A DNA stretch of 64,000 bases from Tritrichomonas musculus. Its lineage: Eukaryota > Parabasalia > Tritrichomonadida > Tritrichomonadidae. Positions 12,343 through 22,048 of the stretch are shown piece after piece (the stretch's first letter is position 1; every line of letters begins with the position of its first letter). The DNA is taken from the NCBI GenBank assembly GCA_039105265.1, contig JAPFFF010000059.1:434001-498000 (forward strand). Direction: 5' to 3'. A program made the position numbers and the translations under genes. The notes under the pieces were generated by a model. That model did no database searches. It was not told where the DNA came from and was given only the letters and a program-made list of their open reading frames with translations.

Positions 12343-12660
12343 TTATTTTTGGCCTTTCATTATCTGGCTACGCCGTGAAAAGTTCCCAACTTTTCCCGAA
12401 ATGGTCCCGTCAGAAAATGGACGGCGACATTGAAGTGACAAAAAATGATGTTGTCGTGAAATTGAATGAAACGTAAATGTCCTGAGTGAAAAGTTCGTTG
12501 TTAATAAAAAACAGGTGTTTTTAATGAAAGCATAGTGCGGGCAGTAGAGTATCTGGGAAGGTATGCAAAAACGCGAATTTTACAACTGTGACGAAAAATT
12601 GAATGGGCTACGGGGTTTGGAGGGATGTTTGGCTGTAAGCCAGACAACACTCAAAATACT

Positions 12661-14247
12661 ATTGATGATAATAAAAGCAAAAAATTTGAAGCAAATATGT
12701 AAAATGAATAAAAATGGTGTTAATATATCATTATTTTGAGGTTGATTAGAAAATTATAGGTTAGAGAAAATTAATATAGTAATCTTAATAATAGCCATAT
12801 TTCTTTTTTTTCACTCAAAAAGATATCATATATCATTTCCACTTTGGAGTGAATAATATAATGGTAATAATGATATTATCTTAATTATTTACTGGAACGT
12901 TTTAGAAGGCATTTACATTCCCCTCTCAAATAATTGAGTTTAATTTGAAAGGGGGATTCAAATTTCAGAATTTTTGAGCGGTTTCTCAAAACCTTACTTT
13001 CTAACGTATTTTTGTAATATTTAGTATGTTCATTATCTTTGTATCTTATCAAAAATACTTTAATATTATTTACATTTTAATATTAATAAACTGCCTAATA
13101 TTCCATTTATTGGTATAAAATGATATTGAGGTAAACTTGCTAAATTAAAGAAATTGAATCATTTTCAAAAATATTTTAATGAATTTTATAATTTAATTAA
13201 AAATAATAAATATTTATAATTATTTAATTAAGTTATAAATTCTATAATATTGAAAATATAATATTTAATTATTGAGATATTACTAAAATATATTCAATAA
13301 ATTTTTTCAATACTATTTACTCAGAAAATTGAATATTGCAGTTTTCCCTTAAACTGAGTTCAAAAACTTTACCTCAATTTCATATTTTAAATCATTTTAT
13401 CTTTTTTATCAAACAATTTAATTGCATTATTCTACATTAATAATATATTAAATAATTATTATAATATTAAATTAAATTTTAAAAAATAAATTCATATTTA
13501 AAATATAAAGATATGATTATTTTAAATTGAGAAGGAGGTAATGGTTTTTTAACAATTTTTATGGTTGAAATTTTCAAAAAAGTTCACTACTTTTTGATTG
13601 TTCCGTTGGAAATAAATATATAAAAATTTTTTTATTTTGAATCAAATTCTTTATTTTAGTAATACTACCATTGTTCTAAATACTTTATAATTTTCTCGTT
13701 AAAAATGATTAATTTTATTTTAATTTAATATTATATTATTATTAATATACATATATCATCAATAATATAAAAACTAAATTAAAATATAAAAAATCGATTT
13801 TAATAAAACAATTTAAAATTTAATATAATTTTCTGAGTGATTCTAATCCATTGAATAAATTACCTAATTTGTGAGAATAATGGCCATTTAAATAAGTAAC
13901 CACTCGGATTATCATTGTTCATTTAATGTTATTTTGCGCATTAAAATTCTTAATCATGTAATAAGTTTTTACCAAAATATACACAAAAAGTTATTTTTTT
14001 TTGATGGGTATATTTGAATGATAAAGAATTTTGGTATATTCTTGAATTAATTTTGCATTATAAATGCAAAAAAATAAAAATATTATTTTGATCTTGTTTG
14101 GCAACATGATTTAAATCAAAGAAAAATTCAATAAGAAATTGTTGATTTTATTTTAATGCCTTTCAATTTTTGAATTGCGCGTTGCTAATATTGAATGAAG
14201 TGATATTTAGTTCACTTTCATATTTTTTTTCCACATTACAAGCTCAT
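12661..14247. other. AT-rich spacer before the NCS2 permease
   Basis: No gene is visible. There is a C/G-rich stem-loop around 12908-12955 (CCCCTCTCAAAT against ATTTGAAAGGGGG). A diverged inverted pair of about 22 bp shares ATTGAGGTAAA at roughly 13115-13137 and 13363-13387 and may be an old MITE, but it is too diverged to call. Confidence 0.5.
14212..14217 (+). promoter_or_regulatory. Initiator-like motif (TCACTT)
   Basis: Fits the trichomonad initiator consensus TCA(+1)YW. The A lies 34 bases before the ATG at 14248, giving a short 5' UTR as is typical for these organisms. Prediction from motif and spacing only. Confidence 0.4.
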
Positions 14248-15720
14248 ATGCATCCCAAAGCTAAGTTGTATCTCTTGAATTGCGCATTGGCCTTCCAGCA
14301 TCTTTTTGCTGTGCTTGGTGGTATCGTTGTTGTTCCAAACATTTTAGGTATGAACACATCAATGGGTATTTTTGCATCTGGATTCGGAACCCTATTGTTC
14401 TATTTAGTCACTAAGAGGCAAGTTCCAGTTTTTCATGGTTCTTCATTCACATACATGGCAGGTCTCCAAATATTTAAAGATAAATGTTATGAAAAAGGTT
14501 ACATTCATAAAGGTAATCTCAATGTTGATCCATACATAGGAAGACAAGCAACAGGAATTATTTTTGCTGGTTTACTTTATTGGGTAATTTCAGTTATTGT
14601 ATATTATGTTGGTCCACAACGTATTTCGAAGCTTTTCCCACCAGTTGTTGTTGGCCCTATTGTCATTACAATTGGTCTTTCACTTTGCCCATCCATTATT
14701 TCTTCTAATATTGTTGCAGAATATTCAGGTGAGAGAGCAAAATTTCATGGTTATCAAGTTTGGGTTGTTGTTGTTCTTACAGATCTTGTTATCATCTGCA
14801 TGACATGCTTTGCACCTGGAATTTGGAATGCTCTCGGAATTATATTCGGTATCGTTGTTGGATATATTGCTTCAGCATGCTTCCAAGTCATCGATTACAG
14901 TGGTATCAAGAGTTCCAACTGGATTTTATTCCAACCAGAAGAATTTAAGTCAACATTTTGGTTCTGGGGAAAAGCTAAATGGGACTGGTCAGCTGTTGGA
15001 ATGATTGCACCACTTGCTGTTGTTGGTTTAATGGAACATCTTGGGGATATCTCAACAAATAGTGCTGTTTGTGGTAAAGAATTCTTCGTTGAGCCAGGTC
15101 TTCATCGTACAATTTTTGGAGATGGATGCGCATTAGTTGGAGCAGGTATCCTTGGTGCACCACCAATGGCCACATATAGTCAAAATACAGGTGTTCTTGT
15201 TATTACAAAGAACTTTAATCCAGATGTACTTGCTATCTGTGCTGGCTATGCAATGTTCCTCGGAATTATTACTAAGGTTGGCGCCATTTTCAAGTCAATT
15301 CCAGCCTTCGTTATCGGCGCTGCTTCAATGATGATGTTTGGTATCATTTCTTGTATGGGTATCAAGGTTCTTATTATGAATGATATTGATATTACAAAAT
15401 CTCGTAACTTGATCATTGTTGCTGTTATTTTGATTATCGGTGTTGGTTTCGATACAGGCGGTGTTGAAATGATTGCTGGAGACGTTACAATTACATCTCT
15501 TGCCGTTGCTACTCTTTTTGGAGTCGTTTTGAACTTAATTCTCCCACATAAACTCCCAGGAGATAACTCACCAGGGGATGGAGGAAATGAAGGTTCCGAA
15601 AACTTGAAAGATGTAAGCGAAAGCTTTGAACAGTATTCATCAACTGAAAGGGGAAAGCAAGCCAGCGAAGATGAAGACGATGAATATTCAGATGAGAGAG
15701 ACACTGTTCAAGAAGTTTAA
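14248..15720 (+). CDS. NCS2-family nucleobase (xanthine/uric acid/uracil) permease
   Basis: 490 residues from ATG 14248. The frame is open to a TTG at 14170, but that is not a plausible eukaryotic start, and the chosen Met sits just before the conserved QHLFA stretch. Family hallmarks are NCALAFQHLFAVLGG in TM1, MEHLGDIS (conserved Glu of TM8), and the NAT signature QNTGVLVITK in TM10 that shapes the substrate site. About 12-14 hydrophobic segments are followed by a Ser/Glu/Asp-rich cytoplasmic tail of about 55 residues. The protein would import purine or pyrimidine bases across the plasma membrane with H+ or Na+. Trichomonads cannot make purines de novo and need such salvage (known biology). 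Substrate is not resolved from sequence. The stop merges into TTTAAAAA, a possible TAAA poly(A) signal. Confidence 0.9.
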   Translation: MHPKAKLYLLNCALAFQHLFAVLGGIVVVPNILGMNTSMGIFASGFGTLLFYLVTKRQVPVFHGSSFTYMAGLQIFKDKCYEKGYIHKGNLNVDPYIGRQATGIIFAGLLYWVISVIVYYVGPQRISKLFPPVVVGPIVITIGLSLCPSIISSNIVAEYSGERAKFHGYQVWVVVVLTDLVIICMTCFAPGIWNALGIIFGIVVGYIASACFQVIDYSGIKSSNWILFQPEEFKSTFWFWGKAKWDWSAVGMIAPLAVVGLMEHLGDISTNSAVCGKEFFVEPGLHRTIFGDGCALVGAGILGAPPMATYSQNTGVLVITKNFNPDVLAICAGYAMFLGIITKVGAIFKSIPAFVIGAASMMMFGIISCMGIKVLIMNDIDITKSRNLIIVAVILIIGVGFDTGGVEMIAGDVTITSLAVATLFGVVLNLILPHKLPGDNSPGDGGNEGSENLKDVSESFEQYSSTERGKQASEDEDDEYSDERDTVQEV

Positions 15721-16682
15721 AAACATAAATATCACGTTTTTTTTTAGATAATATTATTAGAAAAAATTTGAATTAATTGTGATAAAAATAATTTAAATAA
15801 AAGATTTTTGTGATAAAAATTTATATTTTTCAATTAACTCATTCGTTATTTTGCTATTCAAAATTGGAAGGAAAGAGAATATAAAAAATTCGAGTTTTTT
15901 AGTTTGAAATTTCAAATAGGCTTGCTAAGTCTCGACAATTGATATTGATTATTGGTAGCTTTTATCGATAAAAATGTTTAAAATTAAAAATTATTAAGAG
16001 TCTTGATCCATCAGAAAATTCGTTGATTCATAAGGACGAACTACAGATAGTAACGAAATAAATATGACGACGAACTACAGATAGCGACAAACTGCAGATG
16101 ACGACGAATCACAGATGATAATGATGTATCAGGGATTATGAAGGACTACTGATGATTCTTTGATTTTTCTTCATTTACAATTTATTTTAATCTGTGATTC
16201 ATATTCATTTACAGTTCTTCTTCGTCTATGATTCTTATTTATCTATTTTTTATCTGTATTCCGGCATCATTATTGATTTTTCATCGTCACTAATTGGTTC
16301 ATCATCTGTAATTTATCATTCTCAGTAATTTAATATCAGGTGTAGAATTGCAAATATAGTTAAATCACGGATGTTGAAGAATCATAGAATTAGAAAAATT
16401 AAAATCAATAATTCTATAAAATCCATGATTCTTCATCTTCTGCGATATTTTACTATTTATAGTTTGTTGTCATCTCTAATTTCTCACTATGAATTTAAAA
16501 TGTCAAGATAAAGCCATGACTTATCCCTTTAATTAGCTATAAATATATATGCAAAACACGTTAGCATTAAACTCTTTAATATTAATCAAGTAGTATTTAA
16601 GATAAATCTAATTTTTATTAGCACACAAAGTTATCAATTTTTGTGTGGAAAACGATAAATATTTGACGTTAAAGAAGTTTGG
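15721..16682. other. Spacer with degenerate 16-bp tandem repeats
   Basis: Four units like GACGAACTACAGATAG occur at 16035-16050, 16069-16084, 16086-16101 and 16103-16118. Related sequence in inverted orientation (TCATCTGTAATTTATC, CTTCTTCGTC) lies at 16200-16320, so the block can fold back on itself. No ORF is present. Confidence 0.6.
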
Positions 16683-18746
16683 ATGAATTTTAATGGAGTT
16701 TTTTTTAACACGAGAGAATTTAACATTATTGGGGACCCAATTGGAAAAGGATCATTTAGCAAAGTTTATATTGCTGAGAATGAAGAGAATGAGCGATTTG
16801 CTGCCAAAATCATACAAAATGATGAAAATGTAGATGGTGATACTCAATTACAAATATTTATTGAATCAATGCTACTTCATAAATTAAATCATCCATCGAT
16901 TGTTAAATTCAAAGGACTTAATTTTCGGTCAATATCAGATCCCGGAAAATTTGAGCCAACGATTATCACCGAATATCTTCCATACGGATCATTGAATAAT
17001 TTGCTTGATAATAATCGAAAGCATCCTGATTTAAACTGGACAGCTACCAAAAAATACATAAATCTTCTAGGCATTACTGATGGGATGCGATACTTGCATG
17101 AACACAGGATAATTCATCGTGATCTGAAGCCAGAGAACATTCTTATTGATTCCAATTATTATCCAGTAATTTGTGATTTTGGATTATCAATCTTTATTCC
17201 TGAAGAATTAAGAAAATCTGCCAGTTTGACCATGTCAAGAGATTTTGGGACCCCTTTGTACAATGCCCCTGAGTTATTTGAAGGTACTGGCAAATATAAC
17301 ATATCAGTCGACGTCTTCTCTTTCGCTTTGATCGCTTATGAGATCATAACTGGAAAGTCGGTTTTCGACGAATTCGGACGTCCAAAAACTCTTTTCATTC
17401 TTCAAGAGAAAAAGGTCAATGGAATTCGACCATCATTCACTGAGAATGTCACTGAGAAGATGAAAGAGTTGCTGTCGAAATGTTGGAGTAATAATATTGA
17501 CGATCGTCCTTCCTTTGATGAAATATTTAATCTTCTTTCAAATGACTTTTCATATTTCAAAGAAAAATTGAATGAAACCGAAATTCGAAACTTTTTGAAT
17601 AGACTTCATGAAGAAACAAAAGAACCACTTGACGAAACTCTTTCTGGATCAAACGGCAAATTGAAAAGCACAATTACTGATCTTCAAGAAAAGATAACCA
17701 AATTGAAAGAATCATTCAAAAAAGAAAATCAACTTTCAAACGATAATTTGTCATTGGCTTTGAATCATCTCCACGGCAACCAGAAAGAGAAGAACATTAA
17801 GCAAGCAATTGCTTATTTAAGAGCATCATCTAATGATGGAAACAGTTGTGCTTCCTATCTTCTTGGCCTCTTCTACGAGAATGGAGAAGGTTTTGAAAAA
17901 AGCTTTGAAAAAGCTGCAAAATATTATCGGAAAATGGAAAAACAAGGAAATTCAAGTGGAATTAATCGTATCGGATATTGCTATGAGAATGGGTTTTGTG
18001 TTGATCAAGATTACTCAAAAGCAATACAGTATTATAAGTCAGCATGCAACCTTAATAATCCATCTGCATTCACAAATCTTGGCCGTTTATTTGAAAAAGG
18101 AATCGGAGTTGAGAAAGATTATTCAAAGACGTTTAAATTGTATAAAAAAGGCTCAAAATTGGGGAGTTCGTCGTCATTCAATAGTCTCGGAATGCTTTAC
18201 AATAGCGGCTTAGGCGTTGATGTTGATTATTCAAAGGCAGTGAAGTATTTCACGGAAGCAACAAAGTTAGGAAATGCAATTGGCATTTTCAACTTGGCAA
18301 ACCATTACGAGAAAGGAATCGGCGTTGAGAAAGACTACACAAAAGCAATTGAATTGTATGAAAAGGCTGGAAATCTTGGAAATGCAAATGCTTTGTTTAA
18401 TCTCGGAAATCTTTATCTAAACGGAATTGGAGTGAGCAAGAGTGTATCAAAAGCTATTGATTATTTTGAGAAATCTGCCGGTTATGGAAATTCGACTGCT
18501 TATTACAATCTGGCGGTTATTTATCAGAAAGGTAATGGTGTCAAGCAAGACATAAAGAAAGCTGTCTTCTACTTTGAAAAAGCTGCTGATTCGGGGAATT
18601 TGTTTGCATTGAAAAACTTGGCTTTCATGTATTCAAAAGGACAGAGCGTCGCTAAAGATGTGAACAAAGCTAGAGAATATTTTCAACGAGCAGCAAGTCT
18701 CGGTGATCTAGTTGCAAAAGAAGAACTTAAAAAATTGCAAAAATAA
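16683..18746 (+). CDS. TKL-type protein kinase with C-terminal Sel1 repeats
   Basis: 687 residues. Kinase domain at about 14-290: glycine loop GKGSFSKV (21-28), beta-3 Lys in FAAKII (about 42), catalytic loop HRDLKPEN (Asp near 145), DFG at 165-167, GTPLYNAPE for the APE motif, and a DRPSF motif at the end of the C-lobe. All catalytic residues are present, so it should be active on Ser/Thr, possibly Tyr. A short helical linker (290-350) is followed by about nine Sel1-like repeats (about 355-687) of the form A-x-LG-x-Y-x-G-x-GV-x-D, which form a solenoid for protein binding. There is no signal peptide or membrane segment, so it is presumably cytosolic. Kinase-Sel1 fusions are a large trichomonad paralogous family. 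A relative with the same two modules starts the giant gene at 45552. Confidence 0.92.
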   Translation: MNFNGVFFNTREFNIIGDPIGKGSFSKVYIAENEENERFAAKIIQNDENVDGDTQLQIFIESMLLHKLNHPSIVKFKGLNFRSISDPGKFEPTIITEYLPYGSLNNLLDNNRKHPDLNWTATKKYINLLGITDGMRYLHEHRIIHRDLKPENILIDSNYYPVICDFGLSIFIPEELRKSASLTMSRDFGTPLYNAPELFEGTGKYNISVDVFSFALIAYEIITGKSVFDEFGRPKTLFILQEKKVNGIRPSFTENVTEKMKELLSKCWSNNIDDRPSFDEIFNLLSNDFSYFKEKLNETEIRNFLNRLHEETKEPLDETLSGSNGKLKSTITDLQEKITKLKESFKKENQLSNDNLSLALNHLHGNQKEKNIKQAIAYLRASSNDGNSCASYLLGLFYENGEGFEKSFEKAAKYYRKMEKQGNSSGINRIGYCYENGFCVDQDYSKAIQYYKSACNLNNPSAFTNLGRLFEKGIGVEKDYSKTFKLYKKGSKLGSSSSFNSLGMLYNSGLGVDVDYSKAVKYFTEATKLGNAIGIFNLANHYEKGIGVEKDYTKAIELYEKAGNLGNANALFNLGNLYLNGIGVSKSVSKAIDYFEKSAGYGNSTAYYNLAVIYQKGNGVKQDIKKAVFYFEKAADSGNLFALKNLAFMYSKGQSVAKDVNKAREYFQRAASLGDLVAKEELKKLQK

Positions 18747-18869
18747 TAATTGAATGAATGACTTCACCATTTCGTTATTCACTGATTTTTCTAATATAAA
18801 TTTATAACAATTGATTAATTAATTAACTAAATTGAAGAGTTCAAAAGCAGAATAACTGCGATGAGATCA

Positions 18870-19210
18870 AAAAGGACTTAATGTTTAGTTTATTGGATTA
18901 TAACTGTAATTTTGAGTTCTTTATCAAGTTTAGAACAGGGTCAACATTTGATGAAAGTTCGAATCTGCTTTTCCTAATGTATCTCAAGATAGTTTTGAGG
19001 GATGGGCGATCTGATAGATTGGGTGACAAGAATTTCGTGATTAAATTCGATACAGAACGATGAAAACTGAACTTTGATTGGTTTCCCATTTGTTGTTTCA
19101 AACAACTTTGCTTATGGATGGATTCATAAATCATTAAATACAAAATGACATTAAAAGAGTGAGCATCAGTCTTATTATCATAGTCTTCTTCTTTTAAAAT
19201 CAGGAGTATA
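18870..19210 (-). pseudogene. Protein kinase C-lobe fragment
   Basis: On the minus strand the frame reads a kinase subdomain IX-like segment (DNKTDAHSFNVILYLMIYES, compare D-V-F-S-F in intact kinases), then a C-lobe helix ending in SDRPSLKTILRYI, the usual end of TKL kinase domains, and a stop at 18898-18900. Nothing upstream matches the N-lobe or catalytic loop, and no Met opens it properly. I read it as the decayed 3' end of a kinase gene related to its neighbour. It could instead be a diverged kinase-like ORF, but the missing catalytic half argues against function. Confidence 0.6.
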
Positions 19211-19375
19211 TAAAAGATGATATAAAAAAATGGAAAATGAACAGATCAATAAACAATACTATAATAGAAGAAAAAAACAAAGTGGTGAAAATTCAGATAA
19301 ACATCTCAATTTTTATTAAATTCAATGATATTTATTATTTTTGATTTGAATCATTTGTTTCAAAATGGAGTTGAA

Positions 19376-19393
19376 AAAAAAAAAAAAAAAAAA
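19376..19393. repeat. Poly(A) tract
   Basis: About 18 uninterrupted A residues next to the tRNA-Gly gene. On the tRNA strand this side is downstream, so the T-runs nearby (from 19402 down) can serve as RNA polymerase III terminators. Confidence 0.7.
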
Positions 19394-19403
19394 TCAAAAA
19401 AAT

Positions 19404-19474
19404 GCGAAGCCCAGGATTCGAACCCAGTCTTTGGACGCGGCAGGACCACTTTGCTACCATTACAACAGCTTCGC
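19404..19474 (-). tRNA. tRNA-Gly (anticodon GCC)
   Basis: 71 nt on the minus strand. Acceptor arms GCGAAGC/GCTTCGC pair fully. The D-loop region has AATGGTAG, the anticodon loop is CTGCCGC (anticodon GCC, U33 present), and the T arm CTGGG-TTCGAAT-CCTGG has G-U pairs. The anticodon stem has one T-T mismatch (30-40). The B box GGTTCGAATCC is perfect. The discriminator base would be A, followed by a T7 run as terminator. No intron, and CCA is not encoded. Confidence 0.85.
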
Positions 19475-19574
19475 TCTATATTTTATTTAGAATAGAGAAC
19501 TTTTTCATGCATATACATGATTCTCATATACATTAAAATTTACTTTGAAATAATAATATTTCAATAAAAAGTTA

Positions 19575-19598
19575 AAAAAAAAAAAAAAAAAAAAAAAA
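19575..19598. repeat. Poly(A) tract
   Basis: About 24 A residues in an AT-rich spacer. Long homopolymers of this kind recur in the window (also T at about 22017-22046 and A at about 30301-30331). Confidence 0.7.
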
Positions 19599-19689
19599 CA
19601 TTTTTATATAATACATATATATAAACAGTATAGTCAAATAAAATAAATAATTTTTTGTTTTCTCAAACAGAGATATTATTTTTCACCAT

Positions 19690-20010
19690 TCTCTTCAATT
19701 CACTATCAACGACTTTTAATCTCAAAAAGTTTTTATGCACTTTTTTTGTCTTTTTGAACAGCTATCAATTCAGGAATCAAAGATCTATTATTAAGAGAAT
19801 AAAATTTATGAGCTTGGTCTTTCATGTGATAAAAAACAGTCTCTGATTCCTCAGTCAATCTGAATCTAGCTTTTTTATTTTTTTATTTTTTTTTTTTTTC
19901 CATTCTCTTTGGATAAAACTCGATATTATATCTGTATGGAATGATGTAAACGTTCTCTTCTTTATGACATTCGGTGTGCCAAATGTCATCGAGTAGACAT
20001 GAATGAATAT
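19690..20010 (-). pseudogene. Unrecognised protein-coding remnant
   Basis: Two stretches on the minus strand read like real protein rather than chance AT-rich sequence. One is about 40 residues including DDIWHTECHKEENVYIIPYR and YNIEFYPKRME; the other includes LTEESETVFYHMKDQAHKFY. They are in different frames, separated by a long A/T run and followed by stops. No start codon fits. I do not recognise the family. It may be the relic of a trichomonad-specific gene; it could also be coincidence. Confidence 0.3.
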
Positions 20011-20371
20011 TGTTGGCATATCAATGATATATATTTTCATTACCAATTACTGTATGTTTAAAATGGGGTTTCTATATTTATTTATAGTTTTTTAATTCAA
20101 ATTACACAATTTGATTGTCGCATCATTCAAAATTATAAAATTTACTATTCAATTTTTCTTAACATAAGAAATATAATATAGATGACTCAATATTTTTGTT
20201 TTTCAACCATGAAAAATATCGTTCAATATTTTGAATATAACTTTTATTTATATCGAAAAGTTTATATTTAACATTTGGATTAGTTTTGGTTAAAGTAATC
20301 CCCACTTACCTTTCATTTTTCTCTCAAAATTGAATGCAAATTGAAATATTGAATAGAATTATTTTGAAAAT

Positions 20372-20377
20372 TCACTT
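20372..20377 (+). promoter_or_regulatory. Initiator-like motif (TCACTT)
   Basis: Same hexamer as before the NCS2 permease gene, here with its A 12 bases before the ATG at 20386. Matches the trichomonad TCAYW initiator and supports the chosen start. Confidence 0.45.
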
Positions 20378-20385
20378 GAATCAAG

Positions 20386-21918
20386 ATGACCAAAATAGAA
20401 TCGTCGTTTACAGAAGACCTCCTTAATAAAGAAGAATCCCAAAAAATGGTCAAAGCTGTTTCAATTCTTCATCTTGTTTCCATATCTTTTTTTTATGTAT
20501 GTGCAGGACCTTTTGGACAAGGAGAAGCAATTGCAGCTGGTGGAGCGAAATGGACATTTATCTTTACTTTTCTAGTTCCAATTGTATTTAGTGTACCGCT
20601 TGCCTTAATATCCAGTGAACAATCCTCGAGATTGCCAGCCTGTGGTGGTTGTGCTGAATGGGGTTTAATATTAGGTCAATTTGTAGGCGTTTTAAATGCG
20701 TATGTCCGATTTTTATGCTCAGTTTTTGATAATCCGATATATCCATGCATGATTGCAGATTATCTTGTCCATTTTATCCCCCAAATAGATAAACTTGGAT
20801 ACAGATTTCTCATATCCATTGTATCGAACGCCATTGTTCTTGCCATCAACATATCCGGATTAGAAACCGTCGGGTCAGTATCCTTTATCCTTGCCATCGT
20901 CATCATAGCTCCCTTTCTTCTCTTTTTTGCCTTTGGTGCCTCTGAGATGACTCCAGAAAAAGTTTTTGCGGACAAACCGAAAAAATATGGACCCGTTAAT
21001 TGGTCGTTGATGGTTTCAACGCTTATTTGGCAGTACAGCGGTTTTGACACTGTTTCTGCCTTATCAGAAGAAACGAAAAATCCTAAACGAACATTTCCTA
21101 TTGCTTTATTTATAACTATTGTCATTGTAATTCTAGTTTATATATTGCCGACTATTTCTGGACTTTCTGTTGAGCCTGACTTAGAAAAGTGGGCGAGTGG
21201 TGCATTTTCTGACATATCAAAGAAGCTTCCTCACTGTTCGAATGGATGGCTTGGCTACTGGATCAGTGTCGCTGGAATTTTGTCAGGCCTCTCAATGCTG
21301 AATATCGCAATCTCGTGCACCGGCCGAGAGACGTATGCTGGGGCACTTCTCGACGCCTTTCCTCTTTCGAATTACTTGAGTCGATTGCACAACAACGTGA
21401 AGAAGGAGCCATTGCCGATCATCTCGCTTGCTTTCATGTCCGTGATTACGATCCCTTTCACGTTGTTTGACTTCTCAATTCTGGTCGAATGGAGCGGTTT
21501 GTTAACCGTCATTCAGCAGCTAATTCAAGTGGCTGCTTACATCGCGCTGAGGTTCCCTTCAATGGTCCAGAAAATGAAGAAGAACCAGGAAATTCTGCGT
21601 GCTCGCGTTGAGGCGGTCGAGATATCAAACATCGATGATTCAGAGCACGAAGACGCCGAATCGAAAGACGTCATTAATGAAGATTTGTCTGACAAGTTCA
21701 TCGTGCCAGGCGGCTGGCTCGGTGTCGCGGTCGTGTGCGTGCCGATTACGGCCATTTCGATCTTTCTATGCGTCGTCGCTGGCTGGATGTCGCTGGTGAT
21801 TTCAGCTGCAATGGTGGCCGGAATGTTCTTGCTGAAGGCAATCGAGCGTGGAACAAAAATGTTGGTTTCTAAATGCGAGAGAAAAAATGTTAAAGAAGAG
21901 GCTGAAGCTTCTCCTTAG
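20386..21918 (+). CDS. APC-superfamily amino acid permease
   Basis: 510 residues from ATG 20386, about 12 membrane segments. Family features are the helix-breaking glycine stretch near the N-terminus (GPFGQGEAIAAGG) and the TM6 region with QYSGFDTVSALSEETKNPKR, a motif shared with plant and protozoan LAT/polyamine-type transporters. A hydrophilic loop of about 45 residues rich in Glu/Asp/Ser precedes the last membrane helices. It should carry amino acids or polyamines across the plasma membrane, with the substrate unresolved. Base use is odd: the first half is AT-rich like its neighbours, while from about 21180 to the end codons turn GC-rich (many GCG, GTC, GGC, CTC). The stop is followed at once by TAAA, a possible poly(A) signal. 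Confidence 0.9.
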   Translation: MTKIESSFTEDLLNKEESQKMVKAVSILHLVSISFFYVCAGPFGQGEAIAAGGAKWTFIFTFLVPIVFSVPLALISSEQSSRLPACGGCAEWGLILGQFVGVLNAYVRFLCSVFDNPIYPCMIADYLVHFIPQIDKLGYRFLISIVSNAIVLAINISGLETVGSVSFILAIVIIAPFLLFFAFGASEMTPEKVFADKPKKYGPVNWSLMVSTLIWQYSGFDTVSALSEETKNPKRTFPIALFITIVIVILVYILPTISGLSVEPDLEKWASGAFSDISKKLPHCSNGWLGYWISVAGILSGLSMLNIAISCTGRETYAGALLDAFPLSNYLSRLHNNVKKEPLPIISLAFMSVITIPFTLFDFSILVEWSGLLTVIQQLIQVAAYIALRFPSMVQKMKKNQEILRARVEAVEISNIDDSEHEDAESKDVINEDLSDKFIVPGGWLGVAVVCVPITAISIFLCVVAGWMSLVISAAMVAGMFLLKAIERGTKMLVSKCERKNVKEEAEASP

Positions 21919-22014
21919 TAAATTATTTGAATAAAATAGTTTGTATTTGTTTTTATATTTAATTTTAGATGAATTAAAAAGAAAGAGAATTGGCTGTCAT
22001 TGAATGCCTTCAAA

Positions 22015-22048
<34 letters not shown>

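Larger units (their letters stand above)
6690..12660. mobile_element. Maverick/Polinton element, broken
   Basis: A virus-like DNA element of the Maverick (Polinton) family, common in trichomonads. Parts recognised are a protein-primed family B DNA polymerase (+ strand, centre), a retroviral-type integrase (- strand), a small divergent ORF, and at 6690-8050 short, strongly decayed - strand coding remnants that I cannot assign. The element has higher GC and a different codon use than its flanks. The right edge is taken where GC-richer sequence (12343-12660) returns to AT-rich host sequence. The left edge is approximate, and I could not match a terminal inverted repeat at the two ends. The polymerase has several breaks, the left part many, and the integrase looks whole, so I infer an insertion of intermediate age. 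Confidence 0.75.

Noticed and set aside
6690-12660. Maverick terminal inverted repeat pair
   Set aside because: No matching inverted sequence was found between the 12343-12660 region and the left side, so the edges stay approximate.
14170-14247. Upstream extension of the NCS2 permease frame
   Set aside because: It begins at TTG, not ATG, and adds 26 residues without family similarity. The ATG at 14248 has a proper initiator-like motif upstream.
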